Positions 19,641 through 29,388 of a stretch of DNA of 53,776 nt are shown in pieces. Both the position numbers and the translations under genes were made by a program. How positions within the stretch are numbered: position 1 is the stretch's first letter; each line of letters begins with the position of its first letter. The notes below the pieces were generated by a model. It had not been told where the DNA came from. It worked only from the letters and a program-made list of their open reading frames with translations, and ran no database searches. The stretch comes from Burkholderiaceae bacterium (lineage in GTDB: Bacteria; Pseudomonadota; Gammaproteobacteria; Burkholderiales; Burkholderiaceae_E), in NCBI GenBank assembly GCA_024637155.1, contig JAGXFR010000031.1, positions 1-53,776 on the forward strand, read 5' to 3'.

Positions 19641-19877
19641 TCAGACCGATGCGCCGCGTGCGGCAATCTCGGCCAGCACCACGTCGATCCCTTTCTTGTC
19701 GATCAGGCGCAACCCGGCATTGCTCACGCGCAGGCGAACCCAGCGCTTCTGGTCTTCCAGCCAGAAACGACGCGATTGCAGATTCGGCAGAAAACGACGT
19801 TTCGTGCGGTTGTTCGCGTGCGAGACGTTGTTGCCGCTCATCGGCGCTTTTCCGGTCACTTGGCAGACGCGTGACAT
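19641..19877 (-). CDS. rpmB: 50S ribosomal protein L28
   Basis: This 78-residue protein starts [20 protein letters not shown], the conserved L28 N-terminus, and has the [12 protein letters not shown] basic segment. It is the standard length. Start ATG 19877 is preceded by AAAGGAG with ideal spacing; the open frame upstream of it is not conserved. It is followed by rpmG 42 bases downstream, in the same operon. Confidence 0.98.
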   Translation of the reverse strand: MSRVCQVTGKAPMSGNNVSHANNRTKRRFLPNLQSRRFWLEDQKRWVRLRVSNAGLRLIDKKGIDVVLAEIAARGASV

Positions 19878-19997
19878 GGTTACTCCTTTCATTCTGACTA
19901 TGCAGCACAGCCCATAATGATACCCGATTCCCGGTTTGCGCAGCAAGCGACGCGCAGCGCGGTGGCGGGGCCGTGCCCCCCGGCGCGGCCTGGCAGC

Positions 19998-20672
19998 TCA
20001 GAGCAGGCCCGACTCGGCGAACGACACGCACTGGGGGCCGGCCACGATCAGGTGATCCAGCACCGGTATCTCGAGAATCTGCAGCGCGCTGCGCAGCGCT
20101 AAGGTCAGGGACTGGTCGGCCGCGCTCGGCTGAGCAACGCCCGAGGGATGATTGTGCGCGAAAATCACCCCGGCCGCGTTCAGCTCGATCGCCCGGCGCA
20201 CCACCTCCCGCGGGTAGACGGCGGTCTGGGTGAGCGAACCCCGGAACAGCTCGTCGGCGGCGAGCAGGCGGTTGCGGCTGTCGAGAAACAGGCCCACGAA
20301 CACCTCGTGACGGCGATTGCGCAGCCACAAGGCCAGAAAGGCGCGCACCGCGGCGGGCGAGGCCAGCGCGTCGCCCTCGCGCAGCCGCTCGGCGATCGCG
20401 CGGCGCGAAAGTTCGAGCGCGGCCTGCAGTGTGGCCCATCGCGCGGTTCCGACGCCGGAGCGCGCGCACAGGCGATCGTGACTCGCGGCGGTGAGCGGCT
20501 GCAGCCCGCCGAATTCGGCGAGCAGTTCGCCGGCGAGTTCGATGGCGCTGCGCCCGGATGCACCGGTTCCCAGGCACAGCGCCAGCACCTCCGCGTCCGA
20601 GAGGGCCCCGGGGCCGAGCGCGCGCAGCCGCTCGCGCGGCCGATCATGGAGTGGAAACGTCGGAAACCTCAT
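19998..20672 (-). CDS. radC: RadC-family JAB/MPN-domain protein
   Basis: This 224-residue protein has an N-terminal helix-hairpin-helix-like region (residues about 10-90) and a C-terminal JAB-type metal site, HNHPSGVAQPSAAD, with E in VVRRAIELNAAGVIFAHNH. RadC was long tied to DNA repair, but its biochemical role is uncertain. Start ATG 20672 gives MRFPTFPLHDRPRERL, matching family N-termini; ATG 20699 is an in-frame alternative. It is upstream of rpmB-rpmG on the same strand, a common proteobacterial order. Confidence 0.93.
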   Translation of the reverse strand: MRFPTFPLHDRPRERLRALGPGALSDAEVLALCLGTGASGRSAIELAGELLAEFGGLQPLTAASHDRLCARSGVGTARWATLQAALELSRRAIAERLREGDALASPAAVRAFLALWLRNRRHEVFVGLFLDSRNRLLAADELFRGSLTQTAVYPREVVRRAIELNAAGVIFAHNHPSGVAQPSAADQSLTLALRSALQILEIPVLDHLIVAGPQCVSFAESGLL

Positions 20673-20837
20673 GCTGCCTTGTCGTAGAATTGACCCCATG
20701 GAACGAATGCGCCCGGTTGCCGACCGGTTCGCGGGCAGGAAACCGCGCTCTCACGTCAGTCTCGCCGATCCCTCTGCGGCCGTCACTAGGTCTTCGGGCT
20801 GTCGTCCGATCGGCCGGTGGGGCGTTGCGTCGCTGCG

Positions 20838-21785
20838 ATGAAGATCCTGCTCGCCCAGCCCCGCGGATTCTGCGCGGGAGTCGATCGCGCGATCGAGATC
20901 GTCGAGCGTGCGATCGATCTCTTCGGCGCCCCCATCTATGTCCGCCACGAAATCGTGCATAACGAGCACGTGGTTGGGGCGCTGCGCGGCAAGGGCGCGG
21001 TCTTCGTCGACGAACTCGACGAGATCCCCGCCGGAGCGACCGTTGTCTTCTCCGCGCATGGCGTGCCCCGTGCGGTGGTCGCCGAGGCGGAACGTCGGGG
21101 TCTGCGGGTCTTCGACGCGACCTGCCCGCTGGTGACCAAGGTGCATGTCGAGGTGGCCCGGATGCACCGCGAGGGCCGCGACGTGATCATGATCGGGCAC
21201 GCCGGACACCCGGAGGTGGAGGGGACGATGGGCCAGGTGGACGGACACATCCACCTCGTCGAGAACGTCGCCGATGTCGCCGCCCTCCAGGTCCGCGATC
21301 CGGCCCGGCTCGGGCTCGTCACGCAGACCACCCTTTCGGTCGACGACTGTCGCGAGATCAGCGCGGCGCTGCGGCAGCGTTTTCCGCAGATCGCCGAACC
21401 GAAGAAGCAGGACATCTGTTACGCGACGCAGAATCGGCAGGACGCCGTCAAGGCGATGGCGCCGCAGTGCGATCTGGTGCTGGTGATCGGGTCGCCGAGC
21501 AGTTCGAATTCGAATCGGCTGCGCGAGGTCGCCCACAAGCTCGGCTGCGTGGCGAAGATGATCGGGTCCGCTGCCGAACTGGACCCGGCCTGGCTTACGG
21601 GCCGGCCAACGATCGGTGTGACGGCGGGCGCGTCCGCGCCCGAGCGTGTGGTGCAGGAACTGATCGCCCGCCTGAAGGAGTTCGGGGCGGGCGAAGTCAG
21701 GTTGTTGGACGGGGTTCAGGAAAGCACGACCTTCCCGATGCCCAAGGGGCTGGGCCGCGATGCGGCCGACCAGCTGGCGGATTGA
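20838..21785 (+). CDS. ispH: 4-hydroxy-3-methylbut-2-enyl diphosphate reductase
   Basis: This 315-residue [4Fe-4S] enzyme makes IPP and DMAPP in the last step of the MEP isoprenoid pathway. The three cluster cysteines are visible in [22 protein letters not shown] and [12 protein letters not shown], along with the substrate-contacting His and Glu of [10 protein letters not shown] and SSNSNRL. Start ATG 20838 begins the conserved [12 protein letters not shown]; no strong Shine-Dalgarno precedes it. It is divergent from radC. Confidence 0.98.
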   Translation: MKILLAQPRGFCAGVDRAIEIVERAIDLFGAPIYVRHEIVHNEHVVGALRGKGAVFVDELDEIPAGATVVFSAHGVPRAVVAEAERRGLRVFDATCPLVTKVHVEVARMHREGRDVIMIGHAGHPEVEGTMGQVDGHIHLVENVADVAALQVRDPARLGLVTQTTLSVDDCREISAALRQRFPQIAEPKKQDICYATQNRQDAVKAMAPQCDLVLVIGSPSSSNSNRLREVAHKLGCVAKMIGSAAELDPAWLTGRPTIGVTAGASAPERVVQELIARLKEFGAGEVRLLDGVQESTTFPMPKGLGRDAADQLAD

Positions 21786-21825
21786 CGACGTTCAGGCAGA
21801 GAAATTCTTCATAGGGGAAAGCAAC

Positions 21826-24147
21826 GTGTCGAACAAACTCAACAAACTCTCCCAGGCGGAACAGGCGCTCTCGGACGCCGCGCTCGAGTATCACTGCAAG
21901 CCGACCCGGGGCAAGATCGCGGTCACGCCGACCAAGCCGCTCTCGAACCAGCGCGATCTCTCTCTGGCGTACTCGCCGGGCGTCGCCTACGCGTGCCTCG
22001 CGATCGAGGCAAATCCGGCGCTGGCCGCCGAGTACACGTCGCGCGGCAACCTGGTCGGCGTGGTGACCAATGGCACCGCCGTCCTGGGACTGGGCGATAT
22101 CGGGCCGCTGGCCGGCAAGCCGGTGATGGAGGGCAAGGGCTGCCTGTTCAAGAAATTCGCGGGCATCGACGTCTTCGACATCGAACTTGACGAAAAGGAT
22201 CCCGACAAGCTCGTCGACATCATCTGCGCGCTTGAACCCACGCTCGGCGGCATCAACCTCGAGGACATCAAGGCGCCCGAGTGCTTCTACATCGAGAAGA
22301 AAGTTCGCGAGCGGATGAACATCCCCGTGTTCCACGATGACCAGCACGGCACGGCGATCATTTCGGCCGCGGCGCTGCTCAACGGGCTGGAGCTCGTGGG
22401 CAAGCGCATCGAGGACGTCAAGCTCGTCGCCTCGGGTGCAGGCGCCGCCTCGATCGCGTGCCTCGACGTAATGGTCGGGCTCGGCATACGCCCGGAAAAC
22501 GTGCTGGTGGCGGACTCGCGGGGCGTGATCTACGAGGGCCGTGACGCCAAACTGGACGAGTCCAAGGCACGCTACTGTCGCAAGACCGAGGCGCGCACGC
22601 TCGGTGACGCGGTGGTCGGCGCGGACGTCTTCCTCGGCTGCTCGGCCGCCGGTGTGCTCACCCCCGAGATGGTCAATACCATGGGCACGAAGCCGATCAT
22701 TCTCGCGCTCGCGAATCCGGAGCCCGAGATTCGGCCCGAGCTGGCGTTGGCCGCACGGCCCGACTGCATCATCGCAACCGGTCGTTCGGACTACCCGAAC
22801 CAGGTCAACAACGTGCTGTGCTTCCCCTACATCTTCCGGGGCGCGCTGGATTGCGGCGCCACGCGCATCACCGACGAGATGAAGATCGCCTGCGTGCGCG
22901 AGATCGCCGACCTGGTCAAGGCGGAGATCAGCGACGAGGTGGCCAGCGCCTATTCCGGGCAGGATCTGGTGTTCGGGCCCGAATACCTGATTCCCAAGCC
23001 CTTCGATTCGCGTCTGATCCTGCGCATCGCGCCGGCGGTGGCCGCCGCGGCGCACGCCTCGGGCGTGGCCACCCGGCCGATCGAGGATCTGGAGGCCTAC
23101 CGGCAGTCGCTGAGCCGTTTCGTCACCCATACCGGGATGTTCATGCGCTCGGTTTTCGCGGCAGCGAAGAAGACCGCCAAGCGGGTCGTCTACGCAGAGG
23201 GCGAGGATGAGCGCGTGTTGCGCGCGGCGCAGCAACTGATCGATGACGGCATGGCACGCCCGATCCTGATCGGGCGCCCGGCCATCATCGAGATGCGCGT
23301 GAAGAAAGCCGGGCTGCGGCTGGTGGACGGCGAGAACGTCGAGATCGTCGATCCGGAAGACGACCCGCGGTTCCGCGAATGCTGGAGCGACTATTACGAG
23401 TTGCTCGGGCGTCGCGGTGTCACGCGCGACATGGCCAAGTCCGCGATGCGCCGCTCCAGCACCACGATCGGCGCGATGTTGTTGCGTCGCGGTCATGCGG
23501 ACGCGATGATCTGCGGTCTGGTCGGCAAGTTCGATGCCCATCTCGAGCACATCTCGAAGATCATCGGCCTGCGCGAGGGGGCTCCCTGCTTCGCGACGAT
23601 GAACGCGCTGATGCTCGACCACCACACGCTGTTCATCACCGACACCTTCGTCAACGACGATCCGGATGCGGGACAGCTCGCCAAGATCGCGATGATGGCG
23701 GCCGAGGCGGTCGAGGAGTTCGGCATTCCGCCCAAGGTCGCGTTCATGTCGCACTCGATGTACGGATCGAGCGAACGGGCTTCGGCGCGCAAGATGCGTG
23801 ACGCCTTCGCGCGTTTCGCGGCGATGGCGCCCGAGATCGAGGCCGAAGGCGAAATACAGGGTGATGCGGCGCTGTCCGAGGAAAAGCGCGACAACTTCAT
23901 CGCGGATTCGAAGCTCTCCGGTTCCGCCAACCTGCTGGTGATGCCCAACCTGGACTCGGCCAACATTCTGTTCAACGTGCTCAAGGTCACGGGCGGGAAG
24001 AACGTGACGGTCGGGCCGATTTTGCTCGGTGCGGCGCGTCCGGTGCACATTCTCACGCCGGCGAGCACGACGCGCCGGGTGGTGAACATGACCGCACTGG
24101 TGGTCACTGAAGCGGCGAAGGAAGTCGTGGCGGTGCGCGAGGGCTAG
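21826..24147 (+). CDS. maeB: NADP-dependent malic enzyme with C-terminal phosphotransacetylase-like domain
   Basis: This 773-residue MaeB-type enzyme decarboxylates malate to pyruvate. Residues about 1-430 carry the malic enzyme fold, with catalytic Tyr and Lys regions ([10 protein letters not shown], and [15 protein letters not shown] with the metal-binding EDIKAPECF and FHDDQHGTA) and the NADP site [12 protein letters not shown]. The C-terminal 330 residues form a phosphotransacetylase-like domain (from [12 protein letters not shown]), known in MaeB as regulatory. The likely start is GTG 21826, with AGGGGA about 8 bases upstream, giving SNKLNKLS; the frame upstream overlaps ispH and is unlikely to be used. 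Confidence 0.95.
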   Translation: MSNKLNKLSQAEQALSDAALEYHCKPTRGKIAVTPTKPLSNQRDLSLAYSPGVAYACLAIEANPALAAEYTSRGNLVGVVTNGTAVLGLGDIGPLAGKPVMEGKGCLFKKFAGIDVFDIELDEKDPDKLVDIICALEPTLGGINLEDIKAPECFYIEKKVRERMNIPVFHDDQHGTAIISAAALLNGLELVGKRIEDVKLVASGAGAASIACLDVMVGLGIRPENVLVADSRGVIYEGRDAKLDESKARYCRKTEARTLGDAVVGADVFLGCSAAGVLTPEMVNTMGTKPIILALANPEPEIRPELALAARPDCIIATGRSDYPNQVNNVLCFPYIFRGALDCGATRITDEMKIACVREIADLVKAEISDEVASAYSGQDLVFGPEYLIPKPFDSRLILRIAPAVAAAAHASGVATRPIEDLEAYRQSLSRFVTHTGMFMRSVFAAAKKTAKRVVYAEGEDERVLRAAQQLIDDGMARPILIGRPAIIEMRVKKAGLRLVDGENVEIVDPEDDPRFRECWSDYYELLGRRGVTRDMAKSAMRRSSTTIGAMLLRRGHADAMICGLVGKFDAHLEHISKIIGLREGAPCFATMNALMLDHHTLFITDTFVNDDPDAGQLAKIAMMAAEAVEEFGIPPKVAFMSHSMYGSSERASARKMRDAFARFAAMAPEIEAEGEIQGDAALSEEKRDNFIADSKLSGSANLLVMPNLDSANILFNVLKVTGGKNVTVGPILLGAARPVHILTPASTTRRVVNMTALVVTEAAKEVVAVREG

Positions 24148-24158
24148 TTTGTGCCGGC

Positions 24159-24188
24159 GGGCGGGTCCGGCGCGGCCGGCTCCCGCCC
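24159..24188. other. Two-part hairpin between maeB and korA
   Basis: GGGCGGG (24159-24165) pairs with CCCGCCC (24182-24188), enclosing CCGGC/GCCGG with a 3-base loop. It lies 11 bases after the maeB stop. There is no T-run, so it may be an mRNA 3'-end stabiliser or weak terminator. Confidence 0.4.
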
Positions 24189-24216
24189 AACGGGTATGGC
24201 GGGTTCGAGTCCTGCC

Positions 24217-24221
24217 GGAGG
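24217..24221 (+). promoter_or_regulatory. Shine-Dalgarno site bearing on the korA start
   Basis: GGAGG abuts the ATG at 24222 with no spacer but is 6 bases from TTG 24228 in the same frame. Spacing favours TTG as the true start. Confidence 0.55.
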
Positions 24222-24227
24222 ATGCTT

Positions 24228-25382
24228 TTGGAACGCCAGCTGCGACTAATGCAGGGCAACCAGGCGATCGCCGAGGGGGCGCTCTATGCCGGCGCACGCT
24301 TCTACGCCGGGTATCCGATCACGCCGTCATCCGAAATCGCCGAGGAGTGCTCGCACGCGCTGCCCCGCCTGGGCGGGATGTACATTCAGATGGAGGACGA
24401 GATCGCGTCGATCGCTGCAGTGATCGGCGCTTCGCTGGCCGGCGCGAAGGCCTTCACCGCGACGAGCGGTCCGGGCTTCTCGCTGATGCAGGAAAACCTC
24501 GGGCTCGCCGTAATGGGCGAGGTGCCGTGCGTGATCGTCAACGTGCAGCGCTCGGGTCCCAGCACGGGGCTCGCGACCAAGCCCGCACAGTCCGACATCA
24601 TGCAGATCCGCTGGGGACGCCACGGCGACCAGTCGGTGATCGCGCTGTGCCCGGGCACCGTTGCCGAGTGCTTCACGCTGGCGGTGCAGGCCTTCAATTT
24701 CGCCGAACGCTTCCGCGTGCCGGTGATCCTGATGCCCGATGAAATGATCGGTCACGCCCGCGAAGGCGTCGCCGTCCCCGCGCCGGGCGAACTGCCCGTC
24801 GTGAACCGCAAGGCCCCGACGGGCGACCCGGCTGCGTACCGGCCCTTTGCGCCCGACGCCGACGGTGTCGCGCCGCTCGCCGCATACGGCAGCCCCTACG
24901 TCTTTCACGTGTCCAGTTCGATGCACGGCAGCGACGGCTACAGCAACAACGACCCGGTCAACGCCGAGCGCCGGATCCGCGAGATGCACGAGAAGATCTC
25001 GCGGCACCGCGACGAGATCGTGCTGACGCGCGCCTTCGACACCGAGGACATGGAGGTGCTGGTGGTGGTGCACGGCGCGACCACCGGCGCCGGGCGGGCC
25101 GCGGCGCGTGAAGCACGTGCGCAGGGCATCCGCGCCGGTGTGCTGCAATTGCAGACGATCTGGCCGTTCCCCGACCGCGAGATCGCCGCGCTGGGCGCGC
25201 GTGCGCGCATGGTGATCGTTCCCGAAATGAACTACGACGGGCAAATCGCCGGCGAGGTGCGCAAGGTGCTCGGCGCCGGCGCGGATCTGCGGCGGGTCAA
25301 TCGCTACAACGGCACGATCATCACGCCGCAGGACATTCTCGACGCGATGACCCGGCCGGTCGGCAACGAGGAGCAGCCGTGA
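24228..25382 (+). CDS. korA: 2-oxoacid:acceptor oxidoreductase alpha subunit (KorA-like)
   Basis: This 384-residue subunit joins KorB to form a thiamine-diphosphate, CoA-dependent 2-oxoacid oxidoreductase; 2-oxoglutarate is the best guess. The N-terminal domain has GNQAIAEGALYAGARF, AGYPITPSSEIAE and the conserved QMEDEIASIAAVIGASLAGAK and TATSGPGFSLM segments. A C-terminal transketolase-like domain contains QTIWPFP. It lacks the gamma domain, which is a separate gene here. ATG 24222 is possible, but TTG 24228 has better spacing. It overlaps korB by GTGA. Branched-chain 2-oxoacid specificity cannot be excluded. Confidence 0.87.
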   Translation: MERQLRLMQGNQAIAEGALYAGARFYAGYPITPSSEIAEECSHALPRLGGMYIQMEDEIASIAAVIGASLAGAKAFTATSGPGFSLMQENLGLAVMGEVPCVIVNVQRSGPSTGLATKPAQSDIMQIRWGRHGDQSVIALCPGTVAECFTLAVQAFNFAERFRVPVILMPDEMIGHAREGVAVPAPGELPVVNRKAPTGDPAAYRPFAPDADGVAPLAAYGSPYVFHVSSSMHGSDGYSNNDPVNAERRIREMHEKISRHRDEIVLTRAFDTEDMEVLVVVHGATTGAGRAAAREARAQGIRAGVLQLQTIWPFPDREIAALGARARMVIVPEMNYDGQIAGEVRKVLGAGADLRRVNRYNGTIITPQDILDAMTRPVGNEEQP

Positions 25383-26242
25383 ACCAGGTCATTGTGGAGA
25401 AACCGCTCACGCACGTGACGGGCGACGCCTACCTGAAGCCGGGCATCCACCCGACCATGTGGTGCCCCGGGTGCGGGATCGGCACGATGATGTCGGCGAT
25501 GCTGCGGGCCTTCGAGGAACTGGGGTTCAGCCACTCCGACACCGTCGTCGTGACCGGCATCGGTTGCACGGGAAAGCTCGACGACTATCTCGTCACCAAC
25601 GCCTTGCACACCACCCATGGGCGGGCGCTCGCCTACGCCACGGGAATCAAGGCCTTCAATCCGAAGTTGCACGTCGTCGTCGTGATGGGCGACGGCGACA
25701 GCGTGACGATCGGCGGGAATCACTTCATCCACGCGGCGCGGCGCAACATCGACGTGACCGCGATCGTGCTGAACAACCTGAATTTCGGGATGACCGGCGG
25801 ACAGGTTTCGGGAACCACGCCCGGCTCGAGCCTCACGAGCACCACCGCCTACGGCAATCCGGAGCGGGCCTTCGACATCTGCGCGCTCGCGGAAACGGCG
25901 GGCGCAAACTACGTCGCCCGCACCACGCCGCACCACGGCTGGGAGATGCAGGCGCTGATCCGCCAGGGACTGCAGCGCAAGGGATTTTCGCTGATCGAGG
26001 TGGTCAGTCCCTGCCCGCCGCACTACGGGCGCCACAACGAGATGCGCGATACCAGCGACATGCTCCACTGGATCCGCGACCAGGCGCTTCCCGTCGAACG
26101 CTACCGGGAGTTGACACCCGTCGAGCGACGCAAGCACTTCCCGGTCGGCACGCTGGTCGATCTGCAGGAACCGGATTTCAACACCTGCTACGAACTCGTG
26201 CGGGAGCGGGCGGGGCACGTCAACGGGGGAAAGGTCAAATGA
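25379..26242 (+). CDS. korB: 2-oxoacid:acceptor oxidoreductase beta subunit, thiamine-diphosphate binding (KorB-like)
   Basis: This 287-residue catalytic subunit binds thiamine diphosphate with Mg2+ through VVMGDGDSVTIGGNHF and NNLNFGMTGGQ. The N-terminal CPGCGIG cysteines are a typical KorB feature and, with a downstream GIGCTGK cysteine, may hold an iron-sulfur cluster. It begins with GTG 25379 overlapping the korA stop (GTGA) and ends overlapping korC (ATGA). All subunits are thus coupled in one operon. Confidence 0.9.
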   Translation: MNQVIVEKPLTHVTGDAYLKPGIHPTMWCPGCGIGTMMSAMLRAFEELGFSHSDTVVVTGIGCTGKLDDYLVTNALHTTHGRALAYATGIKAFNPKLHVVVVMGDGDSVTIGGNHFIHAARRNIDVTAIVLNNLNFGMTGGQVSGTTPGSSLTSTTAYGNPERAFDICALAETAGANYVARTTPHHGWEMQALIRQGLQRKGFSLIEVVSPCPPHYGRHNEMRDTSDMLHWIRDQALPVERYRELTPVERRKHFPVGTLVDLQEPDFNTCYELVRERAGHVNGGKVK

Positions 26243-26784
26243 CGAGCGCGAAACGACATCAGGAAATCGTGCTCGCCGGTTCCGGCGGTCAGGGACTGGT
26301 GCTCACGGGCATACTGCTCGCCGAAGCTGCGCTTCTCGAAGGCCGCAGGGTCGTGCAGACGCAGTCCTACGGCATCGCAACGCGCGGCGGACTGTCGCTC
26401 GCCGAGGTGATCGTCGACGATGAGGAAATTCTCTTTCAGCAGGTGCGCGTACCCGATTGCGTGCTGGCGCTCACCGAGGAGGCGCTGCGCAAGTACGAGG
26501 TCTGGGCCGCAAGGGGCGTACCGGTGCTCTACGACAGCACGCTCGCCAAGGAGCGCAGCGGCGCCCGCTTCCTCGCCCACCCGTTCACGCGAATCGCGAG
26601 CGAACTCGGCAACGCGGGCAGCGTCAACATCCTGGCGCTCGGTGCGCTCGTCGCGCACACCGGCGTCGTCGCGGCGGCAAGCCTGGAGCAGTTGATCCGC
26701 AGTCGTTTCCGCGGCGCGGTGGTGGACGCCAACCTGGAGGCCCTGCGCGCGGGCGCGGCCCTGTGCGCCGGGGTGCCGGCATGA
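26239..26784 (+). CDS. korC: 2-oxoacid:acceptor oxidoreductase gamma subunit (KorC-like)
   Basis: This 181-residue protein starts near the family motif EIVLAGSGGQGLVLTG and has QTQSYGIATRGGLSLAEV and GSVNILALGAL, the hallmark segments of the gamma domain of pyruvate/2-oxoglutarate:ferredoxin oxidoreductases, which contacts CoA. The start is ATG 26239 (ATGA overlap with korB) and the stop overlaps the next gene. A long open frame extends upstream to 25459 only as a korB shadow. Confidence 0.9.
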   Translation: MTSAKRHQEIVLAGSGGQGLVLTGILLAEAALLEGRRVVQTQSYGIATRGGLSLAEVIVDDEEILFQQVRVPDCVLALTEEALRKYEVWAARGVPVLYDSTLAKERSGARFLAHPFTRIASELGNAGSVNILALGALVAHTGVVAAASLEQLIRSRFRGAVVDANLEALRAGAALCAGVPA

Positions 26785-28418
26785 ACCGGGTATCTGCTGC
26801 AGAGGCCGGCATGATCACGACAAGCACCGCCGTTCCCCGGGTCGCGCCATGCCGTCAGGCGTGTCCGGCCGGCGTGGATGTGCCACGCTACGTGCGGCTC
26901 GTCGGCGAGGGCCGCTTCGCTGAGGCACTCGCGGTGGTGCGCGAACGAATTCCATTTCCACTTGTGTGCGGATACGCGTGCGTGCGCCCCTGCGAGGCGC
27001 AGTGCGGGCGGCGCCAGTGGGAAGGTCCGGTCGCGATCCGCGCGCTCAAGCGCGTGGCGGCCGAGCGCGGAGCGGGCCCCATCGCTTCCCCGGAACCGCT
27101 GCCCGCCACGGGCCGCAAAGTCGCCGTCATCGGAAGCGGACCGGCCGGGCTGACGAGCGCCTACTATCTGTCCCTCCAGGGGCACGACGTGTCGGTCTTC
27201 GAGGCGCGCGACCAGGTCGGCGGGATGCTGCGCTTCGGCATACCCGGATTCCGGCTGCCGGGCGAGGTGCTCGACGCCGACCTGGCCGAGATCACGCGCT
27301 CCGGGGTGCGGATGCGCACGAGCGCGCGCATCGAATCGGCGGAGGATCTGCTCGCAGAAGGCTACGACGCGGTGTTCATTGCCACCGGCGCGTGGCGCGG
27401 CCTGCGGCTGGGCATTCCCGGCGAGGACGAAAACGGGGTGATCGACGGCCTGTCCTTTCTCGACGCCGTTCGCTGCGGATCGCCACCGGCGCTCGGCGAT
27501 GACGTTGTCGTGATCGGTGGCGGCAACACCGCGGTGGATGCGGCCCGCTCGGCGCGGCGACTCGGCTCCGCTGTAACGCTCGCCTACCGGCGCGGACGCG
27601 ACGAAATGCCGGCGGCCAGCGACGAGGTTGCGGAGGCGCTCGAGGAAGACGTCTGGATTGAGCTTCTGGCAGCACCGGTGCGCGTGGCAGCCGGCGCGCT
27701 CACCTGCGTGCGCATGGAACTGGGCGTACCCGACGAGAGCGGGCGCCGCCGCCCGGTGCCGGTTGCCGGCAGCGAATTCTCCATCGCCGCGCACACCGTC
27801 ATTGCGGCGATCGGTCAGGAGGTGGTCGTGCCTGCCGCAACGGTGGCGCGTGCCGCCAACGGCGGGGTCGCGGTGGATGCGGTGACGCTGGCCACTTCGG
27901 TGCCGGGCATCTACGCCGGCGGCGACGCGGTGAGCGGTCCGTCATCGATCATCGCGGCGATCGCGCAGGGCAGGCAGGCGGCGATCGCCATCGACCGCTC
28001 GCTCGGTGGCAGCGGCGCGATCGACCGCGCAGCGGGCGCGGTGGCGGACGCACGCCAGCGCCTGCGGCCCGTGCGCGGCGCCCCGCATGCCGAGCCGGGT
28101 GTGCGGCACGCAGCCGAGCGGGTGAACGATTTCGAGACGGTCGAGCAACCCTACACGCGTCTCGAGGCGATGCACGAAGCGCAGCGCTGCCTCTCGTGCG
28201 ACCTGCACGCGTTCGAGGTGCGCATCGACGCGATCGCCTGCAAGGACTGCGGATACTGCAGCGAGGTTTGCGCGCTGGATGTCTTTGCACGCTCGGATAC
28301 GTTCAACGCGAGCGGCTACCGCCCGGCTGTGGCCCGGCGCGCCGATCGGTGCATCGGCTGCCTGCGCTGCATCGAAATCTGCCCGGACTTCGCCATCGCG
28401 ATTCGCGAACTCGCCTGA
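26781..28418 (+). CDS. FAD-dependent NAD(P)H oxidoreductase with iron-sulfur domains at both ends; electron-transfer partner of the Kor complex
   Basis: This 545-residue protein resembles the glutamate synthase small chain with extra domains. The N-terminal Fer4_20-like cysteines occur in PCRQACPAG and CGYACVRPCEAQCG. An FAD Rossmann motif GSGPAGL (about 118-124) and a second dinucleotide motif GGGNTA (about 247-252) follow, then YAGGDAVSGPSSII, typical of the family. The C-terminus carries two 4Fe-4S ferredoxin motifs, CKDCGYCSEVC (near 487) and CIGCLRCIEIC (near 524). Its start overlaps korC by ATGA, so it belongs to the complex. I infer that it passes electrons between 2-oxoacid oxidation and NAD(P)+ or ferredoxin, as in the known 2-oxoglutarate:NADP+ oxidoreductase of Azoarcus evansii. 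Confidence 0.87.
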   Translation: MNRVSAAEAGMITTSTAVPRVAPCRQACPAGVDVPRYVRLVGEGRFAEALAVVRERIPFPLVCGYACVRPCEAQCGRRQWEGPVAIRALKRVAAERGAGPIASPEPLPATGRKVAVIGSGPAGLTSAYYLSLQGHDVSVFEARDQVGGMLRFGIPGFRLPGEVLDADLAEITRSGVRMRTSARIESAEDLLAEGYDAVFIATGAWRGLRLGIPGEDENGVIDGLSFLDAVRCGSPPALGDDVVVIGGGNTAVDAARSARRLGSAVTLAYRRGRDEMPAASDEVAEALEEDVWIELLAAPVRVAAGALTCVRMELGVPDESGRRRPVPVAGSEFSIAAHTVIAAIGQEVVVPAATVARAANGGVAVDAVTLATSVPGIYAGGDAVSGPSSIIAAIAQGRQAAIAIDRSLGGSGAIDRAAGAVADARQRLRPVRGAPHAEPGVRHAAERVNDFETVEQPYTRLEAMHEAQRCLSCDLHAFEVRIDAIACKDCGYCSEVCALDVFARSDTFNASGYRPAVARRADRCIGCLRCIEICPDFAIAIRELA

Positions 28419-28460
28419 GCGCACCGCGCCTGTCGCGGCTCCCTCGCGCGGCAGCGGCAC

Positions 28461-28489
28461 TTGAACAAAGGCATCGCGACGCATAGACT
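28461..28489 (+). promoter_or_regulatory. Sigma-70-like promoter of the DUF1445-TRAP operon
   Basis: TTGAAC (28461-28466) and TAGACT (28484-28489) are separated by exactly 17 bases and lie 55 bases before the ATG at 28544. The gene before it ends at 28418, so this would start a separate transcript. Confidence 0.5.
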
Positions 28490-28543
28490 TCAGCGCTCTG
28501 AACCCGCGATCATCCCGCGTCACCGCGGACACGCGCGGGGGCG

Positions 28544-29353
28544 ATGAACGACGGCGGGGTGGCGATGCGCACGGGCGGCGAGACGGGACTGGAAGTTCGG
28601 CAACGGATTCGGCGCGGCGAGCATCGCGCGCCCACGGCGGGCCTCGCGCCCGGTTACGTGCAGGCCAACCTGGCGATCCTGCCGAGCGAGTACGCCACCG
28701 AATTTCTGCGCTTCTGCCAGCTCAACCCCAAGCCGTGCCCGCTGCTCGCGGCCTCCGAGCCGGGTGACCCGCGCCTGCCGGCGCTGGGCGCGGATCTGGA
28801 CATTCGCACCGACCTGCCGCGCTACCGCATCTGGCGCGACGGGGTACTGGCCGAGGAGGTGGACGACATCCGCGCGCACTGGCGCGATGACCTGGTGGCG
28901 TTCCTGCTCGGCTGCTCCTTCTCCTTCGAGGACGCGCTGCTTGAGGACGGCATCCCGTTGCGCCACATCGCCAACGGCACCAACGTGCCGATGTACCGCA
29001 CCAGCATCCAGACGGCGCCGGCGGGGCGGTTCCACGGGCCGCTGGTGGTTTCGATGCGACCGCTCAAGCCGGCCGACGCAATCCGCGCGGTGCAGATCAC
29101 CTCGCGCTTTCCGGCGGTGCATGGCGCACCGGTGCACATCGGCCAGCCCGAAGGGATCGGCATTGCGAATCTGATGAAGCCGGATTATGGTGACCCGGTG
29201 GCGGTGGAAGCCGACGAGCTGCCGGTCTTCTGGGCCTGCGGCGTCACGCCGCAATCCGTCATTGCGGCGGTCAAGCCGTCGTACTGCATCACGCATGCAC
29301 CCGGGTTCATGCTGGTGACCGATCTGCGCAACAGCCGCATGGCCGTTCTGTGA
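28544..29353 (+). CDS. DUF1445/YcsI-family putative hydro-lyase (D-glutamate cyclase-like)
   Basis: This protein of up to 269 residues matches the DUF1445 family: [11 protein letters not shown], then [34 protein letters not shown] and near the end [16 protein letters not shown]. The mammalian member is a D-glutamate cyclase making 5-oxo-D-proline, and Bacillus subtilis YcsI is encoded with the 5-oxoprolinase genes. Soluble, no signal peptide. ATG 28544 is used; ATG 28562 in frame is also possible and leaves the conserved part intact. It is the first gene of a transporter operon, 35 bases before dctP. The exact reaction is not established. Confidence 0.85.
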   Translation: MNDGGVAMRTGGETGLEVRQRIRRGEHRAPTAGLAPGYVQANLAILPSEYATEFLRFCQLNPKPCPLLAASEPGDPRLPALGADLDIRTDLPRYRIWRDGVLAEEVDDIRAHWRDDLVAFLLGCSFSFEDALLEDGIPLRHIANGTNVPMYRTSIQTAPAGRFHGPLVVSMRPLKPADAIRAVQITSRFPAVHGAPVHIGQPEGIGIANLMKPDYGDPVAVEADELPVFWACGVTPQSVIAAVKPSYCITHAPGFMLVTDLRNSRMAVL

Positions 29354-29388
29354 CCCGACGAAATCGTTTCAACCTCCAGGAGGAAGTG

